Source of the DNA: JARFPW01 sp035464655
GTDB lineage: Bacteria; Gemmatimonadota; Gemmatimonadetes; Palauibacterales; Palauibacteraceae
Assembly: GCA_035464655.1 (NCBI GenBank)
Contig: DATHRZ010000077.1
Span: 7,625-71,624, forward strand
DNA: 64,000 nt
Reading direction: 5' to 3'
The position numbers and the translations under genes were made by a program. Positions 25,201-33,327 of this stretch are shown one piece after another. Position 1 is the stretch's first letter. Each line of letters opens with the position of its first letter. A model generated the notes under the pieces. The model did not search any database and was not told the origin of the DNA. It saw nothing but the letters and a program-made list of their open reading frames with translations.

Positions 25201-25433
25201 CCTGTGAGCGCGCTCTCGAGCGGAACGAGGATACGGTTCTCGATCTCCTCCGGCTCGCGACCGGGATCCATCACGAAGATGTCGGCCACCGGCACGATGA
25301 TCTGCGGCTCTTCTTCGCTCGGCATGGTGAGGGTCGAGTACAGGCCGACGCCGAGGGCCGCCGCGAGCAGCAACGGCGTCAGCTTCGACCCGATGAACAG
25401 ATCGGCGATGCGGCCGGCCGGACCCTTCGTCAC
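22218..25433 (-). CDS. RND-family efflux transporter (AcrB/CzcA-like)
   Basis: A 1071-residue inner-membrane proton antiporter with two repeats of six helices and two large periplasmic loops. It opens with the usual helix (LTPLLLAAALGVGLYSTLTM) and has EEEPQI and VPLESALTGIEGVEYVYTHA. The TM4 region reads ALIFVTGIVIDDSIIVVENM, with two adjacent Asp as in proton-relay sites. The second half has MIALAGIMVRNGILLVDYIEA. GTG 25433 overlaps the adaptor stop by GTGA. The substrate is uncertain. Confidence 0.93.
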   Translation of the reverse strand: MTKGPAGRIADLFIGSKLTPLLLAAALGVGLYSTLTMPSEEEPQIIVPVADIFVMDPGREPEEIENRILVPLESALTGIEGVEYVYTHAERGMALATVRFEVGRDMEQSQVRLWSALLKHADRMPPGASPPLIKTVTIDDVPFFTAALFGGGLDGAELRELAEEVRVELEALPDVREVTVIGGRPREIHVELLTDRLAAFGVDPGTLSERLRAADTSIDVGDYARSDEVFRVQAGSFLTSAADVEQVVVDVRDGRLVRVEDVARVVDGPAEVDTYTFHWTREAGFQPMVTLAVAKRPGADATALGRSLEQRLDAMHGRVVPRDAELRVMRNYGETAREKVTTLQEHLFLAIVAVGIVVALSMGWRSAAVVMVAVPVTFALTLLVYRLFGYTLNRVTLFALIFVTGIVIDDSIIVVENMHRHFSMRARPLRDAARVAIDEVGNPTILATLTVIAAVLPMLFVSGLMGPYMSPMPIGATLAMSFSLLVALVIAPWLAFRLLSKHGEPLASRDQGAGSDAESSYVLERTRIYRLYESVMEPLLERPRRLYAMLGGVTLLLLAAVVLFPLRVVTVKMLPFDDKNEMQVIMDLPEGTTLERTAAAARDVARALADVPEVVEAQVYVGTAAPFNFNGLIRHYYLRRGSNVADVQVNLSDKGDRKAQSHDVARRLRPLVQEAAARSGPDVSAKVVEVPPGPPVLSTLVAEVYGESHTEREDVAREIRRLFGAHPGVVDLDWSLAAPQREIHFVIDEEKAALSGVAKATVANALRIALAGDVPASLSEPSRRAPVPVRLRLDEASRSGAERLGALHVASMTGAMVPVGELVRAEEVVVPQVIDRKNGRRVVYVTADVAGEEESPVYAILDLDDRLAEIELPSGARLGQLYARQPGLVEQPVVKWDGEWQITYEVFRDLGIAFAGALILIYVLIVGWFGSLTTPLIIMVAIPLTLVGIVPGHLLFGAFFTATSMIGMIALAGIMVRNGILLVDYIEARLKAGVGMNQAIIEAGAVRTRPIALTAGTVAIGALVILFDPIFQGLAVSLIAGAVASTVLTLVVVPGIYFLVHAGAKNREEGP

Positions 25434-26476
25434 GGCGCGCTCTCGCCCGTGACCCGAACGGCCGCCCCGTCCTCGAGTCCGGCGGGCGGATCGACGACCA
25501 CGGCGTCGTCAGGCGCCAGCCCCGCCAGGACTTCCACGGCGGCCTCGCGCCGACTGCCGGGGCGGACCCAGCGCAGGTAAGCCGTGTCCTGCTCGACGAC
25601 GAACACGCCGGTCAACTGACCGCGCCGGACGATCGCTCCCTCGGGCACCCGGAGAGTGCTCCGGTCGGGTGCGTCGACCTCGAGGCGTACGTAGGCGCCC
25701 GGTACGAGCCCGCCGTCCGCCGCGTCGGCGGGCAGCGGCGCCTCGACCCGGAAGCGGCGCGTGGCCGCTTCGAGGGCAGGCGCCACCCGGGTCACGGCCA
25801 CCGGGAACCGCGACCCGGTCTCGGGACGGACGAGTGTCAGGCTGTCGCCGACGTTGACGCGACCTTCGAGAGCACCGGGCAGATCGGCGTCGACCTCGAG
25901 CTCCCCTGTGCCCGCCAGCGTCAGTACGTGATGCCCGGGAGACACGAGATCGCCCGGGTCGACGTTACGGGCCGTGACGACGCCGGAAAACGGAGCACGG
26001 AGGACCGTATAGGCCTGTTGCGCCCGAGCTTCGGCGAGGCTCGCTTCGGCCACCGCGAAGGCCGCGCGCGCGTCGTCCAGCTCCTGGTCGGTCGCGGCGC
26101 CATCGACATTGAGTGGCTCGATCCGGGCCAACGACCCACGCGCCCGCTCGAGCTGCGCTTCGGCGCGGCGGATCCGGGCGGCCACGTCGGCGTCGTCCAG
26201 GACGAGCACGACGTCGCCGCGGTCCGCCCGACTGCCGATGTCCACCGGTACACGCACCACCGTACCGCTGACCCGGGTGGCGAGATCGGCCCGGTCGACG
26301 GCGCGCACCGTGGCCGGAAAACTGATCGTCGCGCCCGAGCTGGTCGGGCGCACGACGGTGACCTCGGGGGCCTCCGCCGGTGGCGCGATCTCGCCCGGCT
26401 CTTCGTCTCCGCAGGCTGCCGAGGCCACGAGGAGAACCATCGTCGCGGCCGCCAGCCGTGCCATCGGTAACATCAT
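25430..26476 (-). CDS. RND efflux periplasmic adaptor (membrane fusion protein)
   Basis: A 348-residue adaptor lipoprotein. The signal ends in the lipobox SAAC near residue 22. A lipoyl-like half (ATRVSGTVVRVPVDIGSRADRGD) is followed by a helical hairpin (about 90-150), the second lipoyl half (VLRAPFSGVVTARNVDPGD) and a beta-barrel. It links the RND pump to the TolC-type channel. It overlaps both neighbours by 4 bases (ATGA from the channel gene, GTGA to the pump gene). Confidence 0.92.
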   Translation of the reverse strand: MMLPMARLAAATMVLLVASAACGDEEPGEIAPPAEAPEVTVVRPTSSGATISFPATVRAVDRADLATRVSGTVVRVPVDIGSRADRGDVVLVLDDADVAARIRRAEAQLERARGSLARIEPLNVDGAATDQELDDARAAFAVAEASLAEARAQQAYTVLRAPFSGVVTARNVDPGDLVSPGHHVLTLAGTGELEVDADLPGALEGRVNVGDSLTLVRPETGSRFPVAVTRVAPALEAATRRFRVEAPLPADAADGGLVPGAYVRLEVDAPDRSTLRVPEGAIVRRGQLTGVFVVEQDTAYLRWVRPGSRREAAVEVLAGLAPDDAVVVDPPAGLEDGAAVRVTGESAP

Positions 26477-27873
26477 CGGGTCTCCTGTTCGGAACGGCGG
26501 CCGTCAGCCTCCGGCGCGACCAGTTCGAGGCGGGCCAGCGCCACGTTGTAATCGACCAGCGCCGCCACCTCGCGGCTTCGGGCACCCGCGGCCCGGGCTT
26601 CGGCCTGCAGGAACTCGGCGGCCGTCGCGAGTCCTTCGTCGAACCGGCGGCGCATGAGCTCGCGAGCCTCGCCCGCCGCGCGGGCGGCCGCCCGCGTCGC
26701 CTCGAGACCGGCGCGGCTCGCGTGCACGTCCCGCAGGGCCTGCTCCGCCTCGGCCCGCGCTGCCCGGACGGCCTCTTCGTGCCTGATGCGCGCGATCTCT
26801 CGCGCCTCGGACGCTCGTTGTCGATCGGCCGCTCGGCCGAATCCGGCGAACACCGTCCAGCGCAGAGCCACGCCCGCCGTCCAGTTGGAACCGTCGGTCT
26901 GGAACGCGCGATCGGCATGGCTCGACCAGCCGGCGAATCCCTCTATGCGTGGAAGGAACGACAGTCCGGCGCGGCGGAACTCGGCCGCCGCGGCCTCGCG
27001 GGCCGCGGCGAGCGAACGGACGTCGGCGCGCGTCGTCGCCACAGGGAGCGCGTCCGGCGGGGGAGGAGCGCGCAACGTGTCCGTCGGCGCCGGAATCCGG
27101 TCGATCGCCCACCCCAGGTGAAGGGCGAGATCCTCCCGCGCACGCTCGACGTTTCGCTCCGCCGCGAGTCGGTACGCTTCGGCCGCTCGCAGCTCGGCCT
27201 CGGCCTGGAGGGCATCGGCCCGGGTGAGCAGACCGCGCTCCTCGCGGCTCTCGAACAGCTCGAGGGCGGCGCGGGCGGCCTCCTCTTCCGCGACCGCGGC
27301 CGCGAGCACCGCATCCGCCCCCGCCGCGCCGTAGTAGAGCACTTTCGTGGCGAACACGGTCTGCTCGGCACTCCATGCCTCTCCCCAGTCCGCCGCGTCC
27401 ACGAGGGAGCGCGCGGCGGAGCGGCCGGCCCATCGGGACGCGTCCAGCGGCGCCCACCGAAGCCCGGCGTCCATCGTCCAGTCGCTGATCGGGTCGGGAC
27501 GGTTCAGTGCCTCGAGCGCGAAGTCGGCCTCGGCGAACCGCTCCTGGCGCAGGCGCGTGCCGAAAGCGAACACCGGGTCGTCGGAGCGCGTGACCCCGGT
27601 TCCGACTTCGAGTGCCGGAAGCAGGCCCGCGCCAGCGGCGCGAGCATCTGCCCGAGCGATCGCGGCCCGGCGTCCGAAAACCCGGTGCACGGGGTTGCCC
27701 GACAGGGCCTCGGTTACGGCGTCGCGCAGCGTGAGGGGAACGTGAGCCGGGCGACCGTCGTCCTGCGCGGGGAGCGACGGCGCAGCGAACAGCGCCGCCC
27801 CCAGGACGGCGAGTGTCGCACATGAGGTCCGATTCAGCGTCCTTCGGGCGTGGCTCATTCTCATCCAGGTCAC
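26473..27873 (-). CDS. TolC-family outer-membrane efflux channel
   Basis: A 466-residue outer-membrane factor with signal peptide (ending PSLPAQ), then LTLRDAVTEALSGNPVHRV and two long helical repeats rich in Ala, Arg and Glu, typical of TolC/CzcC proteins. GTG 27873 is preferred because GGAGGG lies 7 bases upstream; ATGs at 27864 and 27858 are alternatives. It is the first gene of the channel-adaptor-pump-PII operon and sits 108 bases downstream of the NtrC-type regulator gene. Confidence 0.9.
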   Translation of the reverse strand: MTWMRMSHARRTLNRTSCATLAVLGAALFAAPSLPAQDDGRPAHVPLTLRDAVTEALSGNPVHRVFGRRAAIARADARAAGAGLLPALEVGTGVTRSDDPVFAFGTRLRQERFAEADFALEALNRPDPISDWTMDAGLRWAPLDASRWAGRSAARSLVDAADWGEAWSAEQTVFATKVLYYGAAGADAVLAAAVAEEEAARAALELFESREERGLLTRADALQAEAELRAAEAYRLAAERNVERAREDLALHLGWAIDRIPAPTDTLRAPPPPDALPVATTRADVRSLAAAREAAAAEFRRAGLSFLPRIEGFAGWSSHADRAFQTDGSNWTAGVALRWTVFAGFGRAADRQRASEAREIARIRHEEAVRAARAEAEQALRDVHASRAGLEATRAAARAAGEARELMRRRFDEGLATAAEFLQAEARAAGARSREVAALVDYNVALARLELVAPEADGRRSEQETR

Positions 27874-27981
27874 CGGTTCACCCTCCGGGCCAGCGGTGTG
27901 CCGCGGCCCGCTCCTCGTTGTGTGTGTCACGAGCCGACAATCGGGTTCCTGTGAACGGGGCCGGCGAGCCGGGGCCCGAGT

Positions 27982-29385
27982 TCAGCCCCCCGAGTGCTCG
28001 TTCTCCTCGTACTGCTTCAGCTTGCGATACACCGTGCGCCGGTCGATACCGAGAATGTCGGCAGCATTGCTCTGGTGCCCTCCGGTGCTCTCGAGGGTGG
28101 CGAGAATGTATTCGCGCTCGAGCCGCGCGAGATCCCAGAGTTCGTCGCGCGCCCGGTCGATCAACGAGCGCTCCGTGACGTCGTCGCGCACGCCGGGAGG
28201 ATCGAAGCGGATGGACGACGCGCCCGCGTACATGATCAGCGACCGTTCGATGAAGTTCTCGAGCTCCCGGACGTTCCCGGGCCAGTCGTAGTCCATCATC
28301 CGACTGAGCGTTTGCGGAGAGATCGCCGGGGGTTCGACGTCGTTCTCCTCCGCGAAACGCTGCCTGAAGTGGTGGGCCAGGAGGGGGATGTCGCTCTTTC
28401 GCTCCCGAAGGGGCGGCACGCGGATCGGGAAGACATTGATCCGATAGAACAGGTCCTCACGAAATCGGCCTTCCGCGACCTCCTTCTCGAGATCGACGTT
28501 CGTGGCCGCGATGAGACGGAAGTCCGCGGCGATCGGAGCATTCCCACCGACCCGCGTGATGCGCTTCTCTTGCAGCACACGCAGCAGCTTCACCTGCACC
28601 GCCGGAGAGATCGTGGCGATCTCGTCCAGAAACATCGTCCCTCCGTGGGCCTCCTCGATGAGGCCGCGTCGGCTCGCGACCGCTCCCGTGAACGCGCCCT
28701 TGACGTGCCCGAACAGCTCGGACTCGAGCAGGGTCTCGGTCAGGGCCGAACAGTGCACGGGTACGAAGGGTTTTCTCGCCCGGGGGGACAGATCGTGAAT
28801 CGCCCTCGCGGCGAGCTCCTTGCCGGTTCCCGTCTCCCCCGAAATCAGCACGCTGGAACGCGTCGGAGCCACTCGTTCTATCAGGTCGAACATGCGCTGG
28901 AGCTCCGGGGCCTTGCCGACCATCCGTCGGCGCGCCCCCGTGCCGGCGTGCCGACGGAGCTGGGCGACCTCGCGCCGGAGTTCCTGGTGATAGATCGTCC
29001 GATCGATGATCAGCAGCAGGTGCTCGGGATCGAGCGGCTTGGTGAGGTAGTGGATCGCTCCCGAGCGGAGCGCCTCGACAGCCGTCTCGACCTCCGCGAA
29101 GGCGGTCATGACGATGAACTGCGCGTCGGTCTGGGTGACCGGCGCGGCGGCGAGAACGTTGAGGCCGTGCATACCCGGCAGGTTGAGGTCGAGGAGGACG
29201 ACGTCGAACAGCCGTCGCTCGAGCCGGTCGAGGGCAGCCTCGCCACTCTCCACCGCACTGACGTCGTACTCTTTGCCCTCGAGTAGCCTGACGAGAAAGC
29301 TGCGGATTACGTCGTCGTCCTCGACAACGAGAATACGACCTTTCGCGTCAGCCGGGGAATCCAATGGCGGGGAGCCGTCGTGCAT
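27982..29385 (-). CDS. NtrC-family sigma-54-dependent response regulator
   Basis: A 467-residue regulator. Receiver domain (about 16-130) with phospho-acceptor D66 in VVLLDLNLPGMHG and the later Lys in YLTKPLD; AAA+ domain (about 150-380) with Walker A GETGTGKE, the sigma-54 contact loop GAFTGA and Walker B GGTMFLDE; Fis-type helix-turn-helix at the C-terminus (SNAADILGIDRRTVYRKLKQ). It should activate sigma-54 promoters on phosphorylation. The adjacent kinase and downstream RND operon are the obvious partner and target. Confidence 0.95.
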   Translation of the reverse strand: MHDGSPPLDSPADAKGRILVVEDDDVIRSFLVRLLEGKEYDVSAVESGEAALDRLERRLFDVVLLDLNLPGMHGLNVLAAAPVTQTDAQFIVMTAFAEVETAVEALRSGAIHYLTKPLDPEHLLLIIDRTIYHQELRREVAQLRRHAGTGARRRMVGKAPELQRMFDLIERVAPTRSSVLISGETGTGKELAARAIHDLSPRARKPFVPVHCSALTETLLESELFGHVKGAFTGAVASRRGLIEEAHGGTMFLDEIATISPAVQVKLLRVLQEKRITRVGGNAPIAADFRLIAATNVDLEKEVAEGRFREDLFYRINVFPIRVPPLRERKSDIPLLAHHFRQRFAEENDVEPPAISPQTLSRMMDYDWPGNVRELENFIERSLIMYAGASSIRFDPPGVRDDVTERSLIDRARDELWDLARLEREYILATLESTGGHQSNAADILGIDRRTVYRKLKQYEENEHSGG

Positions 29386-29518
29386 CGGGACGTCGATGAG
29401 GTCCTCCGGGATGTTCGAGGCTAGTCGAATCGCTCAACACACCGGACGATAGCGGACAATTTGTCCCAGCGCGAGGCCGACGGATCCGACATCGGGCGGT
29501 TCGCGATGTCTTCTACCG

Positions 29519-31081
29519 TTAGGCGGGCACAAACGGAAGCGTGAAGTGGAATGAGCTGCCGCGTCCGGGCTCGCTGTCAACTCCGATTTCTCCGCCGTGG
29601 CTCTCCACGATACCCCTGGCGATCGCGAGGCCGAGCCCGCTTCCGGCGCCGTTCTTCGTCTCCGCACCGCGCCAGAAGCGCTCGAATACGAGCTCGCGCT
29701 CCGCCTCGGGAACCCCTCGTCCGGTATCGCGGACCACGACCCGCGCGTGCTCGCCGGCGGTCGTGGCCCCAATCCGCACATGTCCGCCCGGCGGCGTGAC
29801 GTTGAGGGCGTTGTCGAGCAAATTCGACAGGACCTGCACGATCCGGTCGCGATCGACCGAAACGGGCGGCAAGTCTCCCGGATCCTCCCACACCAGATCG
29901 ATCTCGCGGGACCAGGCCACCGACTCGAACGGTCGGATCGCGGCACGCAGGAGCGCTGCCAGGTCATGGGGGCGACGTTCGATCGACAGGTGCCCCGCCT
30001 CGATGCTCGCCACGTCACTCAGGTCGCGAATCAAGCGGTCCTGTCGTTCCGCGGCCAGCTCAATGCCTTCGAGAATCTCGAGTCCCGGATGCTCCGACTC
30101 GAGCGCGAGCCGGCGCATCCGGACGCCCCTCAGGATTCCGGTCAGCGGATTTCGCAGATCGTGGGATACGACCCGGAGCATCTCGTCGCGCGCTCGGGTG
30201 GCTGCTTCGGCATCGAGGCGCGCCTTGCGCTGCGCTTCGGCCAGGCGGGCGCGTTCACGCTCCATCTCCCGCCGCTCGGTGATATCCCGGAGAACGACCG
30301 TGTAGATGGTGCCGCCTCCCACCGTGACCTCCGCGATCGACGCCTCGGCGGGAAACAGCTCGCCGTTCTTTCGCTGACCGACGATCTCGCCCCGCTCGCC
30401 CATATGGCGGGCTACTTCCGGCGACTCCCCGAAGGCCCGCACGTACCGCTGGTGCGCCGCGCGGAAGCTCTCCGGGATGAGAACGTCGAGGGGCTGGCCG
30501 AGCACCTCGTCCGAGTCGTATCCGAATATCTGCTCCGCTCCCTGATTGAACAGGCGAATTCGCTGCTCGTCGTCGATGGAGACGATCCCGTCCAGAGTGC
30601 CGCGGACGATGGCGGCGAGCCTGGCCTTCGATCCTCTCAGTGCCTCGCGGGCCCGCATCAGCGCAGTGATTTCGCGACCTTCGGCGACGATCGACACGAT
30701 GCGCCCGTCAGCCGAACGAACGGGCACGAGCGAGAAATCGAACACGGCCGGATCGCCACTCTCGCCCACGAGCTCGAGCTCGTACCGGACGGCCTCGCCG
30801 GAGGCCGCTCGCGCGATTGCGTCACGAAGCCGGCGTCGGTCGTCCTCCGCCGTCCACCACGGCGTCTCCCAGAACGGCCGGTCCACGACATCCGCGCGCT
30901 CGTTGCCTATGAAGGCGAGTGACGCGGGGTTGGCCTCCAGCAAAATTCCCTCGGGAGACACGAGGCCCAGAAACTGGAGGCAGTTGCCGAAGATCGTGCG
31001 AATCCGGGCGTCCGAGACGCCGTACAGGTCCGTCGATTCGACGTCCGACGAGGCCGCGCTGTCACGATCCTTGGGCTGCAT
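29519..31081 (-). CDS. PAS-PAS sensor histidine kinase
   Basis: A 520-residue kinase with no membrane helix, so probably cytoplasmic. Two PAS domains occupy about residues 25-145 and 150-275 (LFNQGAEQIFGYDSDEVLGQ), then a short coiled coil, the dimerisation helix with the phospho-acceptor His in VVSHDLRNPLTGI, and an ATPase domain with NLLDNALNVTPPGG, DTGRGVPEAERELVFERFWR and GSGLGLAIARGIVESHGG. It lies 133 bases upstream of the NtrC-type regulator and probably phosphorylates it. Signals sensed by PAS may be redox or small molecules. Confidence 0.93.
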   Translation of the reverse strand: MQPKDRDSAASSDVESTDLYGVSDARIRTIFGNCLQFLGLVSPEGILLEANPASLAFIGNERADVVDRPFWETPWWTAEDDRRRLRDAIARAASGEAVRYELELVGESGDPAVFDFSLVPVRSADGRIVSIVAEGREITALMRAREALRGSKARLAAIVRGTLDGIVSIDDEQRIRLFNQGAEQIFGYDSDEVLGQPLDVLIPESFRAAHQRYVRAFGESPEVARHMGERGEIVGQRKNGELFPAEASIAEVTVGGGTIYTVVLRDITERREMERERARLAEAQRKARLDAEAATRARDEMLRVVSHDLRNPLTGILRGVRMRRLALESEHPGLEILEGIELAAERQDRLIRDLSDVASIEAGHLSIERRPHDLAALLRAAIRPFESVAWSREIDLVWEDPGDLPPVSVDRDRIVQVLSNLLDNALNVTPPGGHVRIGATTAGEHARVVVRDTGRGVPEAERELVFERFWRGAETKNGAGSGLGLAIARGIVESHGGEIGVDSEPGRGSSFHFTLPFVPA

Positions 31082-31233
31082 GGAATTCCGGTGTTGGGGG
31101 GGATTTGCATCCCGTCGTCACTCGGCGGCGCGGATCGACAGGCGCCGCTACTATGCGAAGTTACGCGATGATGCGACGCGGGACCAAGGCCTCCTCGGCT
31201 TCGAGCTCCGAATCGAACATTCTGAGGACCTCG

Positions 31234-32706
31234 TCAACCTTTCAGCACCCCCAGGGGACGAAGGCGGCATACCTTGCGGCCGATGCCCGCCGCATCGACG
31301 ACGTTCACCACGTTCGCCACGTCCTTGTAAGCCTCGGGGATCTCCTCGGCGACGGTGGCGAACGAGGCGGCACGCACTTCGATCCCCCGGTCGGCGAACT
31401 CGCGCTTCAGGTCGCGCCGGTCGGTCTTCACCGACTTCTTCGCCCGCGTGCGGCTCATTCGACGGCCTGCTCCGTGGCAGGTTGAGCCGAAGGTTTCGCG
31501 ATAGGCGCCCTCGGTCCCGACCAGCACGTAAGAATAGCGGCCCATGTCACCGGGAATCAGCACGGGCTGGCCGATGTCGCGGTACGGTTCGGGCAGCTCC
31601 GGATGCCCCGGCGGAAACGCCCGGGTCGCGCCCTTGCGATGCACGCACAGCCGGCGCTCCCGGCCGTCCACCTCGTGCCGCTCCCACTTCGCGTTGTTGT
31701 GCGCGACGTCGTAGACGAGCCGGAACTCCATGTCCTCCCATCGGCGACCGAGCGCGTGGGCGAACGCCTCGCGGACCCGGTGCGACATCACCTGCCGGTT
31801 GGCGAACGCGTAGTTGGCCGCTGCCGCCATCGCGGCCAGGTAGCGCTTCCCTTCGAGCGAGGTGAGCGGGGCGCAGGCGAGCTGGCGGTCGGGAAGGTCG
31901 ATGCCGTAGCGCTTCACGGCCTGCTGCATGACGTCCAGGTAGTCGGTGCAGACCTGGTGCCCGAGTCCGCGCGACCCCGAGTGGATGAACACCGTCACGG
32001 AGCCGCGAGCGAGCCCCAGCGTCGCCGCCGTGTCTACGTCGTACACCTCGTCGACGTGGCCGATCTCGATGAAGTGGTTGCCGGACCCTACCGTGCCGAG
32101 CTGTGGCTGGCCGCGCTCGATCGCCCGGCCGCTCACCTGATCGGGATCGGCGCCTTCCAGCGTCCCGCCGCTCTCGATGCGGACGAGGTCGTCTTCCATG
32201 CCGAGGCCCTGCTCGACGGGCCAGGCGGCGCCGTGCTCGAGCACGGCACGAACGTCGGACTCCGACAGCGTCTTCGCTTCCCGCCGATAGCCCTCACCCA
32301 CGCCCGCCGGAATGTCGCGAGAGACCTGGTTCATGATGTCGGACATTCGTAGCCGGGCTTCGTCCACCGTGAGATCACACCGCAGCAGGCGCACACCACA
32401 GTTGATGTCGTAGCCGACGCCGCCGGGGCTGACGACACCGCCCTCGTCGGGATCGAACGCCGCGACGCCTCCGATCGGGAAGCCGTAGCCCCAGTGGATG
32501 TCCGGCATCCCGATCGAATGCTTCACGATGCCGGGCAGGCACGCGACGTTCGCGACCTGTTTGATCGCGTCGTCGCCACGAATGTCGTCCATCAGCGCCC
32601 GGTCGGCGTACACGAGCCCCTCCACGCGCATCTTCCCCTGCCGGGGTATCCGCCAGCGGTAGTCGTCGAGCTGTTGCATCGCGTGGTGCGTCATGGTCCC
32701 CCGCAT
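31234..32706 (-). CDS. rtcB: RtcB, RNA ligase / tRNA-splicing ligase
   Basis: A 490-residue RtcB that joins 2',3'-cyclic phosphate or 3'-phosphate ends to 5'-OH RNA using GTP and Mn. Motifs: PDIHWGYGFPIGGVAAF, GGVGYDINCGVRLL, GTVGSGNHFIEIG, FIHSGSRGLGHQV, YDVAHNNAKWE, VHRKGATRAFPPG and the late STCHGAGRRMSR around the guanylylation His. The ATG 32706 is 4 bases after the archease stop; 32694 is another possible start. The archease neighbour is its activator. Confidence 0.96.
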   Translation of the reverse strand: MRGTMTHHAMQQLDDYRWRIPRQGKMRVEGLVYADRALMDDIRGDDAIKQVANVACLPGIVKHSIGMPDIHWGYGFPIGGVAAFDPDEGGVVSPGGVGYDINCGVRLLRCDLTVDEARLRMSDIMNQVSRDIPAGVGEGYRREAKTLSESDVRAVLEHGAAWPVEQGLGMEDDLVRIESGGTLEGADPDQVSGRAIERGQPQLGTVGSGNHFIEIGHVDEVYDVDTAATLGLARGSVTVFIHSGSRGLGHQVCTDYLDVMQQAVKRYGIDLPDRQLACAPLTSLEGKRYLAAMAAAANYAFANRQVMSHRVREAFAHALGRRWEDMEFRLVYDVAHNNAKWERHEVDGRERRLCVHRKGATRAFPPGHPELPEPYRDIGQPVLIPGDMGRYSYVLVGTEGAYRETFGSTCHGAGRRMSRTRAKKSVKTDRRDLKREFADRGIEVRAASFATVAEEIPEAYKDVANVVNVVDAAGIGRKVCRLRPLGVLKG

Positions 32707-32710
32707 GTCG

Positions 32711-33178
32711 TCAGATGTCGAAGATGACGCGGGCCCGCCAGCGATCTCCGTCCCGTTCGACCTCCAGCCCGTGGTAGGTGACGCCCTTGAGCTCGCGAAT
32801 CTGCCGGGACGGATCCGGATGGGGCCGCACGCTGGCCCGGAGCCCCGACCCGTCGAGCCGCTGGAACGTCGCGTCGTGGTAGACGAACCCCGCCACTTCC
32901 TGGAGATACAGGAGCTCGCGGAGCCACCTCACCAGGAGGGCCGCCACGTCGGGTTCGTCGCCGTCGAGCTCGATGCGCACCGAGCGGACAGTGGGCCGAA
33001 GGGACATATCGTCGGCTGGCCTTTCGACCGGCCCGTCGTCGGTGGATCGGACGAGCGCCATCATCCCCGCCGCGGCGCGCTGAAACAGTTCTTCGAGCGA
33101 AGCGGCCTCGACCTCCATCCCGAGGTCCGCCGTGTGCTCGATCTCGCGGACTCCCGGGGGCAGCTGGTTCTCCACCAA
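32711..33178 (-). CDS. Archease, activator of RtcB
   Basis: A 155-residue archease. It has the N-terminal IEHTADLGMEVEAASLEELF, the middle VRWLRELLYLQEVAGFVY and C-terminal ELKGVTYHGLEVE motifs. Archease speeds the guanylylation of RtcB and widens its nucleotide use. TTG 33178 follows GGAGG by 7 bases, and GTG 33175 is the next codon, so either may start translation. It is the first gene of a two-gene RNA repair/splicing operon. Confidence 0.93.
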   Translation of the reverse strand: MVENQLPPGVREIEHTADLGMEVEAASLEELFQRAAAGMMALVRSTDDGPVERPADDMSLRPTVRSVRIELDGDEPDVAALLVRWLRELLYLQEVAGFVYHDATFQRLDGSGLRASVRPHPDPSRQIRELKGVTYHGLEVERDGDRWRARVIFDI

Positions 33179-33327
33179 TCGGGTTCCTCCGACCTGGTTC
33201 CTGAGCAGGGAGTTTCTTCATGGTATCCCTCACCGAGGCTGCCGATCCGGGGTGCTGTTACGGGCCACGGAGCCGGGGCTGGCGCAGCCGGGCGCGTTTC
33301 AGCTGAAACGTCTTTGGTGCGCCCCGC

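Noticed and set aside
27889..27903. GG-N10-GC resembling a sigma-54 promoter before the TolC-type gene (minus strand)
   Set aside because: The predicted transcript start would fall between the ribosome-binding site and the chosen GTG, removing the site from the message. GG-N10-GC is also frequent by chance in this base composition.
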